A DNA stretch of 36,735 nucleotides from Sediminibacterium magnilacihabitans (GCA_002973575.1 PVEQ01000028.1:1-36735); one strand, 5' to 3'; positions 17,916-26,985 are shown, counted from the stretch's first letter. A program made the numbers and translations. Notes: a model not told the origin generated them from the letters alone.

Positions 17916-18308
17916 TTACGCTTCGTATAGCTCCAGTGGCAGTCCATCGGGATCTGTAAAAAAGGTGAACCGCCTGCCTGTATATTCATCCACCCTTATG
18001 GGCTCTGGTTCAATCTGGTGATGGTTTAAATGCCTGATGGCTTCTTCCATGTTACTCACAGAAAAAGCGAGATGGCGTAAACCACAGGCTTCGGGCCTCG
18101 AGGGCCTCGGCGGCGGGCTGGGAAAAGAGAACAGTTCAATTACATAATGGTCACCGATAGCCAAATCCAGCTTATACGATTGTCTTTCCTGCCGGTACAC
18201 TTCACGGATCACCTGTAAACCCAATATGGTAGTATAAAAATGCCTGGACCTTTCGTAGTCGGAGCATATGATGGCAATATGATGTATGGCTGCGAGCGGC
18301 TTGTTCAT
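17916..18308 (-). CDS. VOC-family protein (YaeR/GloA2-like)
   Basis: The 130-residue single-domain vicinal oxygen chelate protein starts AAIHHIAIICSDYERSRHFY and ends FFTDPDGLPLELYEA, the pattern of the YaeR/GloA2 glyoxalase-like subgroup. Metal-ligand candidates are His9 or His10 near the N-terminus, Glu in YVIELFSF, His in LRHLAFSV and Glu in LPLELYE. The substrate is unknown. A short open frame ends 9 bases upstream of its start and may be co-transcribed. Confidence 0.85.
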   Translation of the reverse strand: MNKPLAAIHHIAIICSDYERSRHFYTTILGLQVIREVYRQERQSYKLDLAIGDHYVIELFSFPSPPPRPSRPEACGLRHLAFSVSNMEEAIRHLNHHQIEPEPIRVDEYTGRRFTFFTDPDGLPLELYEA

Positions 18309-18317
18309 GAAGTGAAA

Positions 18318-18494
18318 TTACAAATGCTTTATCCAATAAGGCAGGGTATTCCTGATCTGTTGTTGATGCAAAAATTTTTCCGTGTATTCCCGGACAATAT
18401 GCATCCAGTCCTTGCTTTCGGTTTCGCCCGCCCAATCAACGGCAAATCCTGCTTTGTCAAATGGATCGAGCGATTGGTAATAATTGCAATACAA
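18318..18494 (-). CDS. Short open frame upstream of the VOC gene, possibly a small gene or 3' remnant
   Basis: A 58-codon minus-strand frame can be read from TTG at 18494 to TAA at 18318. Its product contains SLDPFDKAGFAVDWAGETES and ends LPYWIKHL, with a normal globular composition (Trp, acidic and basic residues mixed). There is no ATG before residue 31, so the start is either TTG or the frame is the 3' end of a truncated gene. It ends 9 bases before the VOC start, as in an operon. I do not recognise a family. Confidence 0.35.
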   Translation of the reverse strand: MYCNYYQSLDPFDKAGFAVDWAGETESKDWMHIVREYTEKFLHQQQIRNTLPYWIKHL

Positions 18495-18580
18495 TGGGCA
18501 GGTTCAGTTTATATGATTGCCTTGGAATTAGGGTTATTTTCATAGATTCGTCATTTGGCAATAATTATTGCTTTGCTCGT

Positions 18581-19168
18581 ATGGATTACAAAGACCTGTC
18601 TGATGAGGTATTATTGAAACTGCTGGCTGCTTCAGACGAACTGGCTTATAAAGCCATATACGAGCGTTACTGGAGAGTCCTTTTTTTAAAAGCCTATGCC
18701 AAAATATACTCCAGGGAATCAGCAGAGGAAATGATTCAGGAAATATTTGCTTCCCTTTGGCAGAACAGGAAAGAACGGGTTATTCAACACCTCGAAAGTT
18801 ATCTCGTTACAGCTGTAAAGTACAATGTCATTGGTTACATACGCGCAAGGGTCCGACGACAGGAAAAGTTTAAGCTGCTCGCAGGCAGTGAAGCCGATAA
18901 CTCTACGCATGAAACCATTGCCCTGAATGAACTGGCCAGGAAAATGCACGAAGCCATCGCGAGCCTGCCTGATAAAACACGACAAGTATTCACACTGAGC
19001 CGCATAGAAAAAATACAAGTGTGGGAAATTGCCCAAAGACTCGACCTGAGCGAGAAAGCAGTAGAGTACCATATCACAAGAGCCCTCAAGTTAATGCGTA
19101 TCCACCTGAAAGACTTCATTTTCCCCGCCACAATAGGTATATGGCTGGGTACTGAAAATATTTTTTAA
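18581..19168 (+). CDS. ECF RNA polymerase sigma factor (second locus)
   Basis: A 195-residue ECF sigma factor. I chose the ATG at 18581 (MDYKDLSDEVLLKLL) because this is the normal ECF N-terminus. The open frame extends back to 18461, but that part reads like non-coding sequence. Region 2 is at about 20-85 (AYKAIYERYWRVLFLKAYAK, then EEMIQEIFASLWQNR). Region 4 is at about 125-175 (LPDKTRQVFTLSRIEKIQVW, then SEKAVEYHITRALKLM). A fecR gene follows after 53 bases and a TonB receptor after that, forming a second surface-signalling unit. Confidence 0.92.
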   Translation: MDYKDLSDEVLLKLLAASDELAYKAIYERYWRVLFLKAYAKIYSRESAEEMIQEIFASLWQNRKERVIQHLESYLVTAVKYNVIGYIRARVRRQEKFKLLAGSEADNSTHETIALNELARKMHEAIASLPDKTRQVFTLSRIEKIQVWEIAQRLDLSEKAVEYHITRALKLMRIHLKDFIFPATIGIWLGTENIF

Positions 19169-19180
19169 AAGGGTTTAGGG

Positions 19181-19210
19181 GTACGCTCTTTTTCTTCTAC
19201 ATATAAGTAA
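19181..19210 (+). promoter_or_regulatory. Candidate promoter element before second fecR
   Basis: GTACGCTCTTTTTCTTCTAC followed by ATATAAGTAA lies 12-41 bases before the fecR start. It resembles the block at 3268-3299 in both sequence and distance from the start. It may be a shared promoter or regulatory signal of sigma/FecR loci; this is unproven. Confidence 0.35.
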
Positions 19211-19221
19211 AACCAGATTTC

Positions 19222-20220
19222 ATGAATCGAAAAGAATTTCATTCATTATTGTATCGTTATGTAAACGGACAATGCAGCAAAGAAGAAGCTGATCTGGTAG
19301 ATCAATGGTATGAACTGCTGGACGATGACGGCCTGCCGCCTATCAACGAGGAAAATATGCAGGCAATGGAAGCTCGTATCTGGAACAGGCTGCAGCCATC
19401 GAAAAGTACACTTTCAGTAGCGGTTCCTTTATATAGAAAGCCCTTGCTTAAATGGAGTGTTGCAGCTGCAGTGTTGTTAATAGCAGGGTTTTCTCTTTGG
19501 CGATCACTCAATAAGGACAGTGCCGAAACATTGTATACGTCGCTGAAGCTGCCTGAATATGAAGAGCTGATCAATAGCCAGTCAAAAACAATATCTCTCA
19601 ACCTGGAAGACGGCAGCCAGGTACTCCTGGACCCCGGCGCTTCCCTGAAATATCCCCGCCATTTTGAGCCCGGAACACGAAAAGTGTACCTGAAAGGATC
19701 TGCTTTTTTTCAGGTAGCAAAGAATCCTGAACGGCCTTTTTATGTTTTCAGCAACCATGTTATCACCCGTGTTTTGGGTACCAGTTTTTATGTAAGCTCA
19801 TATAAAAAGAACAAAGTGGAAGTTTCGGTAAATACTGGAAAAGTGGAAGTAAGGGAAGGAAATGCCGGCTTAATCCTCACACCCAATCAAAAAGCCATAT
19901 TCAACATAACAGAAGGAAAATTTGAAAAGGCATTGGTAGACAAGCCACACCTCTTGCAGCAAAATACCGGCGCTTCGGCTAAGCAGAAAGCCTTTGTTTA
20001 TGAAGATGCGGCTTTAGAGCATGTGCTGGCAGACCTCAGTAAAGCATACGGAGTGGAAATCATAGCGGAAAACGAAATACTCAACCAATACCCTTTCACC
20101 GGCGATATTACCGGACAAGATCTTTATAAACAATTGGATATTATTTGTCGCGTCATCAAAGCTTCTTACGAAATAAGAGGCACTACTATCCTGATCAACC
20201 GCGATGAGAAAGTACAATAA
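19222..20220 (+). CDS. FecR-family anti-sigma factor (second locus)
   Basis: A 332-residue single-pass regulator. The N-terminal part (1-70) is cytoplasmic, a transmembrane helix lies at about 76-94 (KWSVAAAVLLIAGFSLW), and the FecR domain is at about 112-215 (LNLEDGSQVLLDPGASLKYP, then GSAFFQVAKNPERPFYVFS). The C-terminal DUF4974-like domain, from about 255, begins FVYEDAALEHVLADLSKAYG. It should hold the sigma factor encoded at 18581 until the downstream STN-bearing receptor signals. Confidence 0.93.
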   Translation: MNRKEFHSLLYRYVNGQCSKEEADLVDQWYELLDDDGLPPINEENMQAMEARIWNRLQPSKSTLSVAVPLYRKPLLKWSVAAAVLLIAGFSLWRSLNKDSAETLYTSLKLPEYEELINSQSKTISLNLEDGSQVLLDPGASLKYPRHFEPGTRKVYLKGSAFFQVAKNPERPFYVFSNHVITRVLGTSFYVSSYKKNKVEVSVNTGKVEVREGNAGLILTPNQKAIFNITEGKFEKALVDKPHLLQQNTGASAKQKAFVYEDAALEHVLADLSKAYGVEIIAENEILNQYPFTGDITGQDLYKQLDIICRVIKASYEIRGTTILINRDEKVQ

Positions 20221-20288
20221 AAACAATCAAACGATGCGCTATATGTTTTTAACCCCTACGTAACCCTTCAGTTTTCTGCATAAGAAAA

Positions 20289-20313
20289 CCGGTAATGCTC
20301 GCAACACTACCGG
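20289..20313. other. Short hairpin in the leader of the TonB receptor gene
   Basis: Arms CCGGTA and TACCGG enclose 13 bases in the 160-base gap between fecR and the receptor gene. It is too weak and lacks a T-run to be called a terminator. An mRNA leader structure is possible. Confidence 0.25.
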
Positions 20314-20380
20314 CTGTATCCTTTGCAGGAAAGTTTTACTCCGTCAACCAATTTTTAACGAACTAAAACATGTCTAAAAT

Positions 20381-23326
20381 ATGAAAAAAAAGCGTGTTAC
20401 CAACCTGCTTGTTTATGTCATGAAAATTACCTCAACTCAACTACTGTTAATTTGCCTGTTTGCCGGCTTTGCTTATGGAAGAAGACTGGAAGCACAAACT
20501 GTGTTGAACAAAACCATTACTATTTCGGCAGAACGAGTTGAATTGAAGAAAGTTATCTCTTTATTGCAAACACAAACCGGGAGCAAATTCATTTACAGCT
20601 CCCATCTCATTCATGCCGACAGAAAGATTAGCTGTAACCTTTCAAAGGTGAAAGTGAAAGATTTTTTTGAACAGATCTTCAAGCCTTTGGGCATTACTTA
20701 CCATATTGATGAAGAAAAAATATTGCTGTTCCCTGTAACAGAAAAAGAGTCTTTACAAAAGGAACCTGGCTACGATAAACCTGCCGCTGAACCGGTCAAT
20801 ATCAAGGGAACGGTGAAGAATGCCGCCGGTGTTCCTCTGGTGGGTGTAACCGTGCAATTGACCAATAGTAAATATGTGACTACTACTGACTCATTGGGCA
20901 ATTACGAACTGAAAAACATCCCTTCGGGCAACCATACCATTACATTTACTTATGTGGGTTATTTACCGAAAAAGCAGCATATCATAGCAGACAACAATGC
21001 TATGGTGAATGCCAGTTTGATTGAGGACCTGTTGAAGCTAGATGATGTGGTGGTTACAGGAACCGGTAATCCGAAGAAAAAGATTGAAAGCAGTGTTGCC
21101 ATCACTACACGAAGCTCGCGCGACATTGCATTGCAGGCGCCTTTGAACAGCGCCGATCTGCTGAAAGCTGTTCCCGGACTGTCTGCAGAAAGCAGTGGCG
21201 GTGATGGTCCCGGCAGTATACGGGTACGTGGGTTGCCCGGCGGCGGATACATTTATCTTGGTATCATGGAAGATGGTCTTCCCATACTGCCAACAGGCTA
21301 TTCTTCATTGCCGTCGGCCGATCAGTATTTCAAATACGATCTTACCATCAAAAATGTGGAAGCCATCCGGGGTGGCAACGCATCGATCATCACTTCCAAT
21401 ACACCGGGAGCTGTTATCAATAACCTTTCATACACAGGAGGCTCTAAACCGTATGGTTCATTTAAACTCACATCCGGTTTGTCGCAGGGCCTGTATCGCG
21501 TTGATGCAAATACGGGCGGACAGTTCAATAAAGACTGGCAATACAATATAGGCGGCTTTTACAGAACAGACCCGGGCATCAAAGAACCCTCTTTCACCGC
21601 CAACCAGGGAGGCCAGTTAAAACTGAATATAACCAGGAAGCTGGGTGATAAAGGATACATACGCTTCTTCGGAAAATGCCTGAATGATAAAGTGGAATGG
21701 CTGTTGCCGGGATATTATGGATATGATAAAAACTCGCACTTGAGTAATGCGCTTCCTTATTTCGACAATTTCACGGAAGTGTTGATGCCATCCAAGTACC
21801 AGTTCAATTTTACCATACCTGGTAACAAAGCCATCAATGTAGATCTTTCTGATGGTTTTCATACCAAAACCGGCTATAGCGGTATGTTATTCCATTACAG
21901 AACGAACAATGACTGGACCATTAATAACAATTTCCGCTACCAAGCCACCAAAATGAGTGCTTCTTCTATCATCGTTACAACACCGGCGGCATTTAAAAGT
22001 GGAATCAATTATTATTATGCAGGCGGACAGCCATTGCAAAACCCCTCCGGATTTTATACTGCACAACAGATAGGCAATACGAAAAGGAATGACAAACAGA
22101 TCATCGATTACCTCGACTTTACCAAAAAAGCAGGCACCCACAATATTACATTAGGCGCTGGCCTATATGTCTATGATTTCAATTCAGAAGGAGTAGCTGC
22201 CACCGTCAATACGGAGATAAAGAATAACCCTTCCGTTATACTGGTAGGCTCTTCCAATGTGCCGGAGGTTAAGCCAGTTGCCAATACCAGCAAAAGTGGT
22301 TATACGAAGTTCGATGGAATATCAAACATGTATTCGGCTTACATTTCAGACCTTGTAAGAGTAGGTGAGAAATGGAATTTCGATGGTGGCTTGCGCCTCG
22401 ATGCCAACCATCTTTCCGGTCACAGGGCAGTGTATGGAGGATCATCTGCCAGTACGGGCGGTAGTGGCTATACCATCGATGGGTTCACGCCTTTCACACA
22501 GGATATGACTTATTGGTCTGCTTCTCTTGGTATCAATTATAAACTGGATAACCATACCGGGTTATTTGCACGCGGCACCAAAACCTACAATGCTTTTACG
22601 ATCGATGATTTTGCTGCTGTGAGTGCTACGCCCAGTCAGCTCAGGAAACGCAACATTTATATGGGAGAACTGGGTTTACGGTATGCTTACAATAAGCTGG
22701 CCTTTTTTACTTCCCTTAGCTACTCCAGCGTAAATAATTTCCCACTCACCATCAGTGTTCCGGGTGCGGCTCCGGGAACCGTGATACCCCAGGCTACTTT
22801 TGGTTCATCCAGGACCTACAGCTGGGAAACAGAGATCATTTATGAAGTACTGAAAGGACTAACGCTGAGGGGAATGGCAACGATTGAAAATGCACAGTTC
22901 ACCAGCTACGATATTGTGGTGAGTCCGGATGCTGACCCATCTATTGCTGGCAAGCCTTTGAGCTGGAAAGGCAACAGACCCGAACGTTTGCCCGCTACCA
23001 ACCTGCAATTATCGGCCACTTATAACCGTAAGAACCTGAACCTCTATGCCAATATGATCAACATTGGAAGCCGCTGGTCAACCAATGCCAATACCTACAG
23101 GCTGGATTGTTATACGGAAGTGACAGCCGGCGTGGGTTATACCATCAAAAAGAAAGTGGAGATACGCTTTTGGGGAAGCAACCTGCTGAATGCCCGCGGT
23201 CTCACAGAGGGAAATGTTCGCGGCGAACAATTCATCAATGAAAGCACACTTGCTCCTGGGCAATTGATGCTGGGCCGTGCAATTTTACCCCGCAGTTTCT
23301 GGGCATCTATCAGTTATACTTTTTAA
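20381..23326 (+). CDS. TonB-dependent receptor with STN and carboxypeptidase-D-like domains
   Basis: A 981-residue outer-membrane transducer. After a signal peptide (about 14-39, ending RRLEAQ) comes an STN domain (about 42-118), a carboxypeptidase-D-like domain (about 142-215, VNIKGTVKNAAGVPLVGVTV), a TonB box (DDVVVTGTGNPKK), a plug (about 235-345), and the beta-barrel, which ends SFWASISYTF. It lacks the VGYGTQKK signature of SusC and has no SusD partner, so it belongs with FecA-like receptors rather than glycan-uptake pairs. The exported histidine phosphatase gene starts 3 bases after its stop, which hints that the ligand is a phosphate ester or is released by dephosphorylation. Confidence 0.94.
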   Translation: MKKKRVTNLLVYVMKITSTQLLLICLFAGFAYGRRLEAQTVLNKTITISAERVELKKVISLLQTQTGSKFIYSSHLIHADRKISCNLSKVKVKDFFEQIFKPLGITYHIDEEKILLFPVTEKESLQKEPGYDKPAAEPVNIKGTVKNAAGVPLVGVTVQLTNSKYVTTTDSLGNYELKNIPSGNHTITFTYVGYLPKKQHIIADNNAMVNASLIEDLLKLDDVVVTGTGNPKKKIESSVAITTRSSRDIALQAPLNSADLLKAVPGLSAESSGGDGPGSIRVRGLPGGGYIYLGIMEDGLPILPTGYSSLPSADQYFKYDLTIKNVEAIRGGNASIITSNTPGAVINNLSYTGGSKPYGSFKLTSGLSQGLYRVDANTGGQFNKDWQYNIGGFYRTDPGIKEPSFTANQGGQLKLNITRKLGDKGYIRFFGKCLNDKVEWLLPGYYGYDKNSHLSNALPYFDNFTEVLMPSKYQFNFTIPGNKAINVDLSDGFHTKTGYSGMLFHYRTNNDWTINNNFRYQATKMSASSIIVTTPAAFKSGINYYYAGGQPLQNPSGFYTAQQIGNTKRNDKQIIDYLDFTKKAGTHNITLGAGLYVYDFNSEGVAATVNTEIKNNPSVILVGSSNVPEVKPVANTSKSGYTKFDGISNMYSAYISDLVRVGEKWNFDGGLRLDANHLSGHRAVYGGSSASTGGSGYTIDGFTPFTQDMTYWSASLGINYKLDNHTGLFARGTKTYNAFTIDDFAAVSATPSQLRKRNIYMGELGLRYAYNKLAFFTSLSYSSVNNFPLTISVPGAAPGTVIPQATFGSSRTYSWETEIIYEVLKGLTLRGMATIENAQFTSYDIVVSPDADPSIAGKPLSWKGNRPERLPATNLQLSATYNRKNLNLYANMINIGSRWSTNANTYRLDCYTEVTAGVGYTIKKKVEIRFWGSNLLNARGLTEGNVRGEQFINESTLAPGQLMLGRAILPRSFWASISYTF

Positions 23327-23329
23327 GAA

Positions 23330-24130
23330 ATGAAGAAAATGATTAACACTATCAAAAGAGCATTGCTGGTATCAGCAGTGCTCTTTTCTTCCTTACACAC
23401 CTGTTTTTCGCAGGAGAAGGACAACAATAACTCAACAGTGGTTTTCTATATTGTACGCCACGGCGAAACCTTATTGAATGCACTGGATCGTGTACAGGGC
23501 TGGTCCGATGCACCCCTGACACCCGAAGGTAAAAAGGGTGCAAAAGCTTTGGGCATTGGGTTAAAAGGAATACATTTCGCATCGGTGTATACCAGCGATC
23601 TGGGGCGTGCGCGCGAAACAACACAGACTATCGTGGACGCAAAAAACGAAAAGGATGCTCAACTGGTAGCTTCAACAGCATTAAGGGAAAGCTGCTTTGG
23701 CTGTTACGAAGGCGACCACAATAAAAAAATGTGGAACGATATTGCCCTCTATCTACACTATACTTCCGCAGTTGCTTTGTTTGCCGACATGCGTAAAACC
23801 AATAAGCTGACCGATGCACTCGATGCCGTTAAAAAACTGGATACCCTGCACCTGGCGGAGAATTTTGAAGACGTAAGAACGCGCACACAGAACTGGCTCC
23901 GGGCCATTGCTGAACGGACAACAAAATCGGGAGGCGGCAATGTGCTGGTTGTCTCACACGGACTGGCTATCAATGCCATGCTTTCAAACATCAGTGAAAC
24001 GCACCCGGCCGCTAAGCCACTGGCCAATGCATCGGTCTGCAAAGTAGTTTTTGAGCAAGGGAAATTCTCGATAGTATCGTTCGGAGATACCAGCTATATG
24101 GAAAAGGGAAAGCAGGCAATGGAGCAGTAG
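23330..24130 (+). CDS. Exported histidine phosphatase (phosphoglycerate-mutase-like superfamily)
   Basis: The 266-residue protein has a signal peptide (about 1-27, ending HTCFSQ), so it acts in the periplasm or outside. The branch-1 histidine phosphatase core is clear: YIVRHGETLLN with nucleophile His44 flanked by Arg43; SDLGRARETTQT with Arg93; LRESCFGCYEG with general acid/base Glu120; and VVSHGLAIN with His210. It is the last gene of the second sigma/FecR/receptor unit, 3 bases after the receptor stop. A plausible job is to remove phosphate from a substrate or signal that the receptor handles. That is inference from position. Confidence 0.92.
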   Translation: MKKMINTIKRALLVSAVLFSSLHTCFSQEKDNNNSTVVFYIVRHGETLLNALDRVQGWSDAPLTPEGKKGAKALGIGLKGIHFASVYTSDLGRARETTQTIVDAKNEKDAQLVASTALRESCFGCYEGDHNKKMWNDIALYLHYTSAVALFADMRKTNKLTDALDAVKKLDTLHLAENFEDVRTRTQNWLRAIAERTTKSGGGNVLVVSHGLAINAMLSNISETHPAAKPLANASVCKVVFEQGKFSIVSFGDTSYMEKGKQAMEQ

Positions 24131-24179
24131 ATCATGCTCTTTAATTGGGTCCATCTTTGGTATCTGGTACAATCGAAAA

Positions 24180-25520
24180 TTACCAGCACTGACAATCAGG
24201 TTGTGTTCCACCGCTCATAACGCCCAACAGGCAAATGCCATTGAATTTGCCGCCTGATTTTCCGTGCTCGCGACACCATTTATGACATTCCTGGTCACAG
24301 GTAGTGCCGGGATTTACCGATGCGTTGCCGGTACAGGTACAGCAGCAGTCGGTGAGGGTAACCGCCCACAGGGTTTCGGTAATAATGCCTACAATGAATG
24401 TATGAGGTTCTACAGAGTTCATAGACCCGAGCGGCACTGTTGAGAAAGCGCCGAGCTGCAAATCGGGCATACAAGGCAGCAGGGTAGCCAAAGCGTCGTG
24501 CGCAGTGGTAAGATGCGCCGAGATTGTTGATGCAATATTAGCTGGCATGGGAACGGGCTGACAGATCCTGCTGGACGCATGCGCCTGTGCTGCACCCAGG
24601 TGAATGCCTCCGATGAAAAGCATTTCGAGATTCAATCCCCTGTCGCAGGTAATACCTGCATTTCGTACGGCCACCTGCAGGTCAATAATGATCTGATGCG
24701 ATTCCTGGGAAGCCTGTGTGCCGGTGATACTTCCTAAACTGTTACTGAGGTTGGTGATGCGGTTTCTGTCGAAAACGATGCAGGGAAATAAGTTGAGTGT
24801 TGGCACAACAAGAGACAATGCCCCTCTAAGGTCTGCAATGGTTCGGGCACTCATGGCTCCGGGTTCGTATATCGGGCGTGCCCAGGTAGTACCCAATGCC
24901 GTCATGGCATAAAAGAATGCAGAAAGTTCTCTCCGGCAGATTTTTGTAGTACCTGCCGTACCTGTATTTGAACCGGATACTGTTGCACCTCCGGCAATTG
25001 TCCAGGTCTGATTATTCCATTTAAGACTTTGTGTGCCGGCATCATAAGTGGCATAAGTGTTCCATTCGGTGGCATAGATACCTTGTGTGGAATAAAAATA
25101 ACCTTTCGATTTTCCTCCTGCCATTGTGAACTCCAACATCTTTCCATTTTGTGTGATAGTGACAGGCGATCCATTCACATACCATGTTCCTGCAATATTG
25201 GGATAGTTGATGACCGCCCTCGTCCAGGTCTGATCACTCCAGGTAAGTGTATTACCATCGGCAGAGATATTCGCAGCAGCTTTCCATGTATTGGCATATA
25301 CCTGGTTGACTGAAGTAAATGTGACGGTACTGGTGGTGTTGGAAAAAATGAACGTGAGGTTCTGACCATTCTGGATGATATAGGCAGGGTAATTGCTGTT
25401 GCCATTCTGGTACCATGTGCCGGAAAGGTCGGGATAGTTTTGTGCTTTCAAAGTGGCAAAGGGGAGCGCCAGGAAGAGGAGGCACGAGAACAGGTATCTC
25501 ATAAGCCAGGGTTTAGTCAT
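24180..25520 (-). CDS. Secreted protein with two N-terminal GTWY repeats and a defensin-like Cys-rich C-terminus
   Basis: I chose the ATG at 25520 (446 residues; MTKPWLMRYLFSCLLFLA...), which gives a good signal peptide ending FATLKAQ. A start at 25502 is also possible. Two related repeats of about 70 residues follow, starting YPDLSGTWYQNG and YPNIAGTWYVNG and both ending in a NQTWT or DQTWT element, probably small beta-rich units. The middle, about residues 180-390, is Ala/Leu/Thr-rich with a few Cys and is unrecognised. The last 55 residues hold ten Cys (392, 393, 394, 396, 408, 412, 416, 430, 443, 445). The final six have the order C-x3-CxxxC-x13-C-x12-CxC, with Gly two before Cys430, the pattern of CS-alpha-beta peptides. 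Function unknown. Confidence 0.8.
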   Translation of the reverse strand: MTKPWLMRYLFSCLLFLALPFATLKAQNYPDLSGTWYQNGNSNYPAYIIQNGQNLTFIFSNTTSTVTFTSVNQVYANTWKAAANISADGNTLTWSDQTWTRAVINYPNIAGTWYVNGSPVTITQNGKMLEFTMAGGKSKGYFYSTQGIYATEWNTYATYDAGTQSLKWNNQTWTIAGGATVSGSNTGTAGTTKICRRELSAFFYAMTALGTTWARPIYEPGAMSARTIADLRGALSLVVPTLNLFPCIVFDRNRITNLSNSLGSITGTQASQESHQIIIDLQVAVRNAGITCDRGLNLEMLFIGGIHLGAAQAHASSRICQPVPMPANIASTISAHLTTAHDALATLLPCMPDLQLGAFSTVPLGSMNSVEPHTFIVGIITETLWAVTLTDCCCTCTGNASVNPGTTCDQECHKWCREHGKSGGKFNGICLLGVMSGGTQPDCQCW

Positions 25521-25614
25521 TCCAATAATACGCAGAATCTTTATTAAATGCAATAGCAGAAATGGGCGCAGGTGCTTATCTTTAGAGCACACGTTGCAAA
25601 TAAAAAAATACCGT

Positions 25615-26985
25615 ATGAAAAGAGATTACAATCGTCGGGGATTCCTGAAAAATTTATCTATGGCCACCGGTGGCGTATTAGCCGGTGGGATGCTGGCACA
25701 ATCTGCTTCTGCCGCTTATGTTGAGCGCATCAGGCGGGAAATACTGGAAGGCAAAACTTATGGCGCCAATGACAAGATCAACCTGGCACTGATTGGTGCA
25801 GGGGGCATGGGTTCGGCAGATACCAATACCGCTTTGAAGGTACCCGGTGTGAAACTGGTGGCCGTTTGCGATCTGTATGATGGCCGGTTGAACGATGCAA
25901 AGACCAAATGGGGTAAAGACCTTTTTACTACCAAGCATTACAAAGACATCCTGAACAGGTCAGATGTGGATGCCGTGATCATTGGTACCCCGGATCACTG
26001 GCACAAACAAATATCGGTAGATGCCATGGCCGCAGGCAAGCATGTGTATTGCGAGAAACCGATGGTACATGGCGTGGATGAAGGTCCCGCTGTGATCGCA
26101 GCCCAACAGAAATATAATAGAGTGTTCCAGGTGGGCAGCCAGGGCCTGGCTTCACTGGGTAATGAGAAAGCGCGTGAGCTGTTGAAAGACGGCGCCATTG
26201 GTAAGCTGAATTATGCAGAAGGTTTCTGGGCGCGTCGCGCACCGGTAGAAGTATGGCAGTACCCCATTCCCGAAGATGCATCAGAGCAAACAGTGGATTG
26301 GGAAACTTTCGTAAGCAATACTACCCATCGCCCCTTCGATAAAATGCGTTTTTTCCGCTGGAGAAATTACCGCGATTATGGTACCGCCATGGCGGGCGAC
26401 CTCTTTGTGCACCTGTTCTCGAGCCTGCACTTTATTACCAACTCAGTTGGGCCCGATCATATTTATGCCACCGGCGGATTGCGTTACTGGAACGATGGAC
26501 GCGAAGTACCGGATGTATTGATCGGCACTTTCGATTATCCGGAAAGAGCCGCCCATCCGGGTTTCAACCTTTCACTACGTTGTAATTTTGTAGATGGCAC
26601 GAGTGGCACCACTTACCTGCGTTTGATTGGCAGCGAAGGCGCCATGGATGTGGAATGGGATCGTGTTACGTTACGAAGGAATAAGTCTTTCGATTCCCAT
26701 GATCCTTTCATGGAAGCGCAGCTGGCAAAAGCCGGCAAAAGCCAGGAGACCAGGAAAAAGATGTTGCCTCCCGAATCATTTGTTTTCCAGGCCGAAGAAG
26801 GATATAAAGGCGCCCATTACGATCACTTCAATAATTTCTTCACGGCTATCCGTAATAATGGTACGGTAGTGGAAGATGCTGTTTTTGGTTATCGCGCTGC
26901 AGCGCCGGCGTTGCTTTGTAACGATAGTTATTACAGCCATAAACCCATTCAATGGGATCCGGTAAATATGAAAACAATAGGATAG
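25615..26985 (+). CDS. Tat-exported Gfo/Idh/MocA-family oxidoreductase
   Basis: A 456-residue NAD(P)-dependent sugar oxidoreductase. I chose the ATG at 25615 because it gives a complete Tat signal (NRRGFLKNL, Arg7-Arg8, then an Ala/Gly-rich core ending QSASA). Export already folded fits a bound cofactor. The Rossmann start is LALIGAGGMGSADT (GxGxxG-like), followed by a conserved VIIGTPDHWHK and GKHVYCEKPMVH, whose Lys is the family's catalytic residue. It is the first gene of a pair with a DUF1080 protein 32 bases downstream. In Bacteroidota such pairs are linked to oxidation of sugar C3-hydroxyls to 3-keto-glycosides followed by bond cleavage, and the same role is likely here. Confidence 0.93.
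   Translation: MKRDYNRRGFLKNLSMATGGVLAGGMLAQSASAAYVERIRREILEGKTYGANDKINLALIGAGGMGSADTNTALKVPGVKLVAVCDLYDGRLNDAKTKWGKDLFTTKHYKDILNRSDVDAVIIGTPDHWHKQISVDAMAAGKHVYCEKPMVHGVDEGPAVIAAQQKYNRVFQVGSQGLASLGNEKARELLKDGAIGKLNYAEGFWARRAPVEVWQYPIPEDASEQTVDWETFVSNTTHRPFDKMRFFRWRNYRDYGTAMAGDLFVHLFSSLHFITNSVGPDHIYATGGLRYWNDGREVPDVLIGTFDYPERAAHPGFNLSLRCNFVDGTSGTTYLRLIGSEGAMDVEWDRVTLRRNKSFDSHDPFMEAQLAKAGKSQETRKKMLPPESFVFQAEEGYKGAHYDHFNNFFTAIRNNGTVVEDAVFGYRAAAPALLCNDSYYSHKPIQWDPVNMKTIG

Noticed and set aside
17795..17989. A 64-codon minus-strand frame overlapping the end of the VOC gene
   Set aside because: Its first third is the VOC gene in another frame, and the remainder fills a 138-base gap. It has no recognisable domain or start signal, so I treat it as chance.
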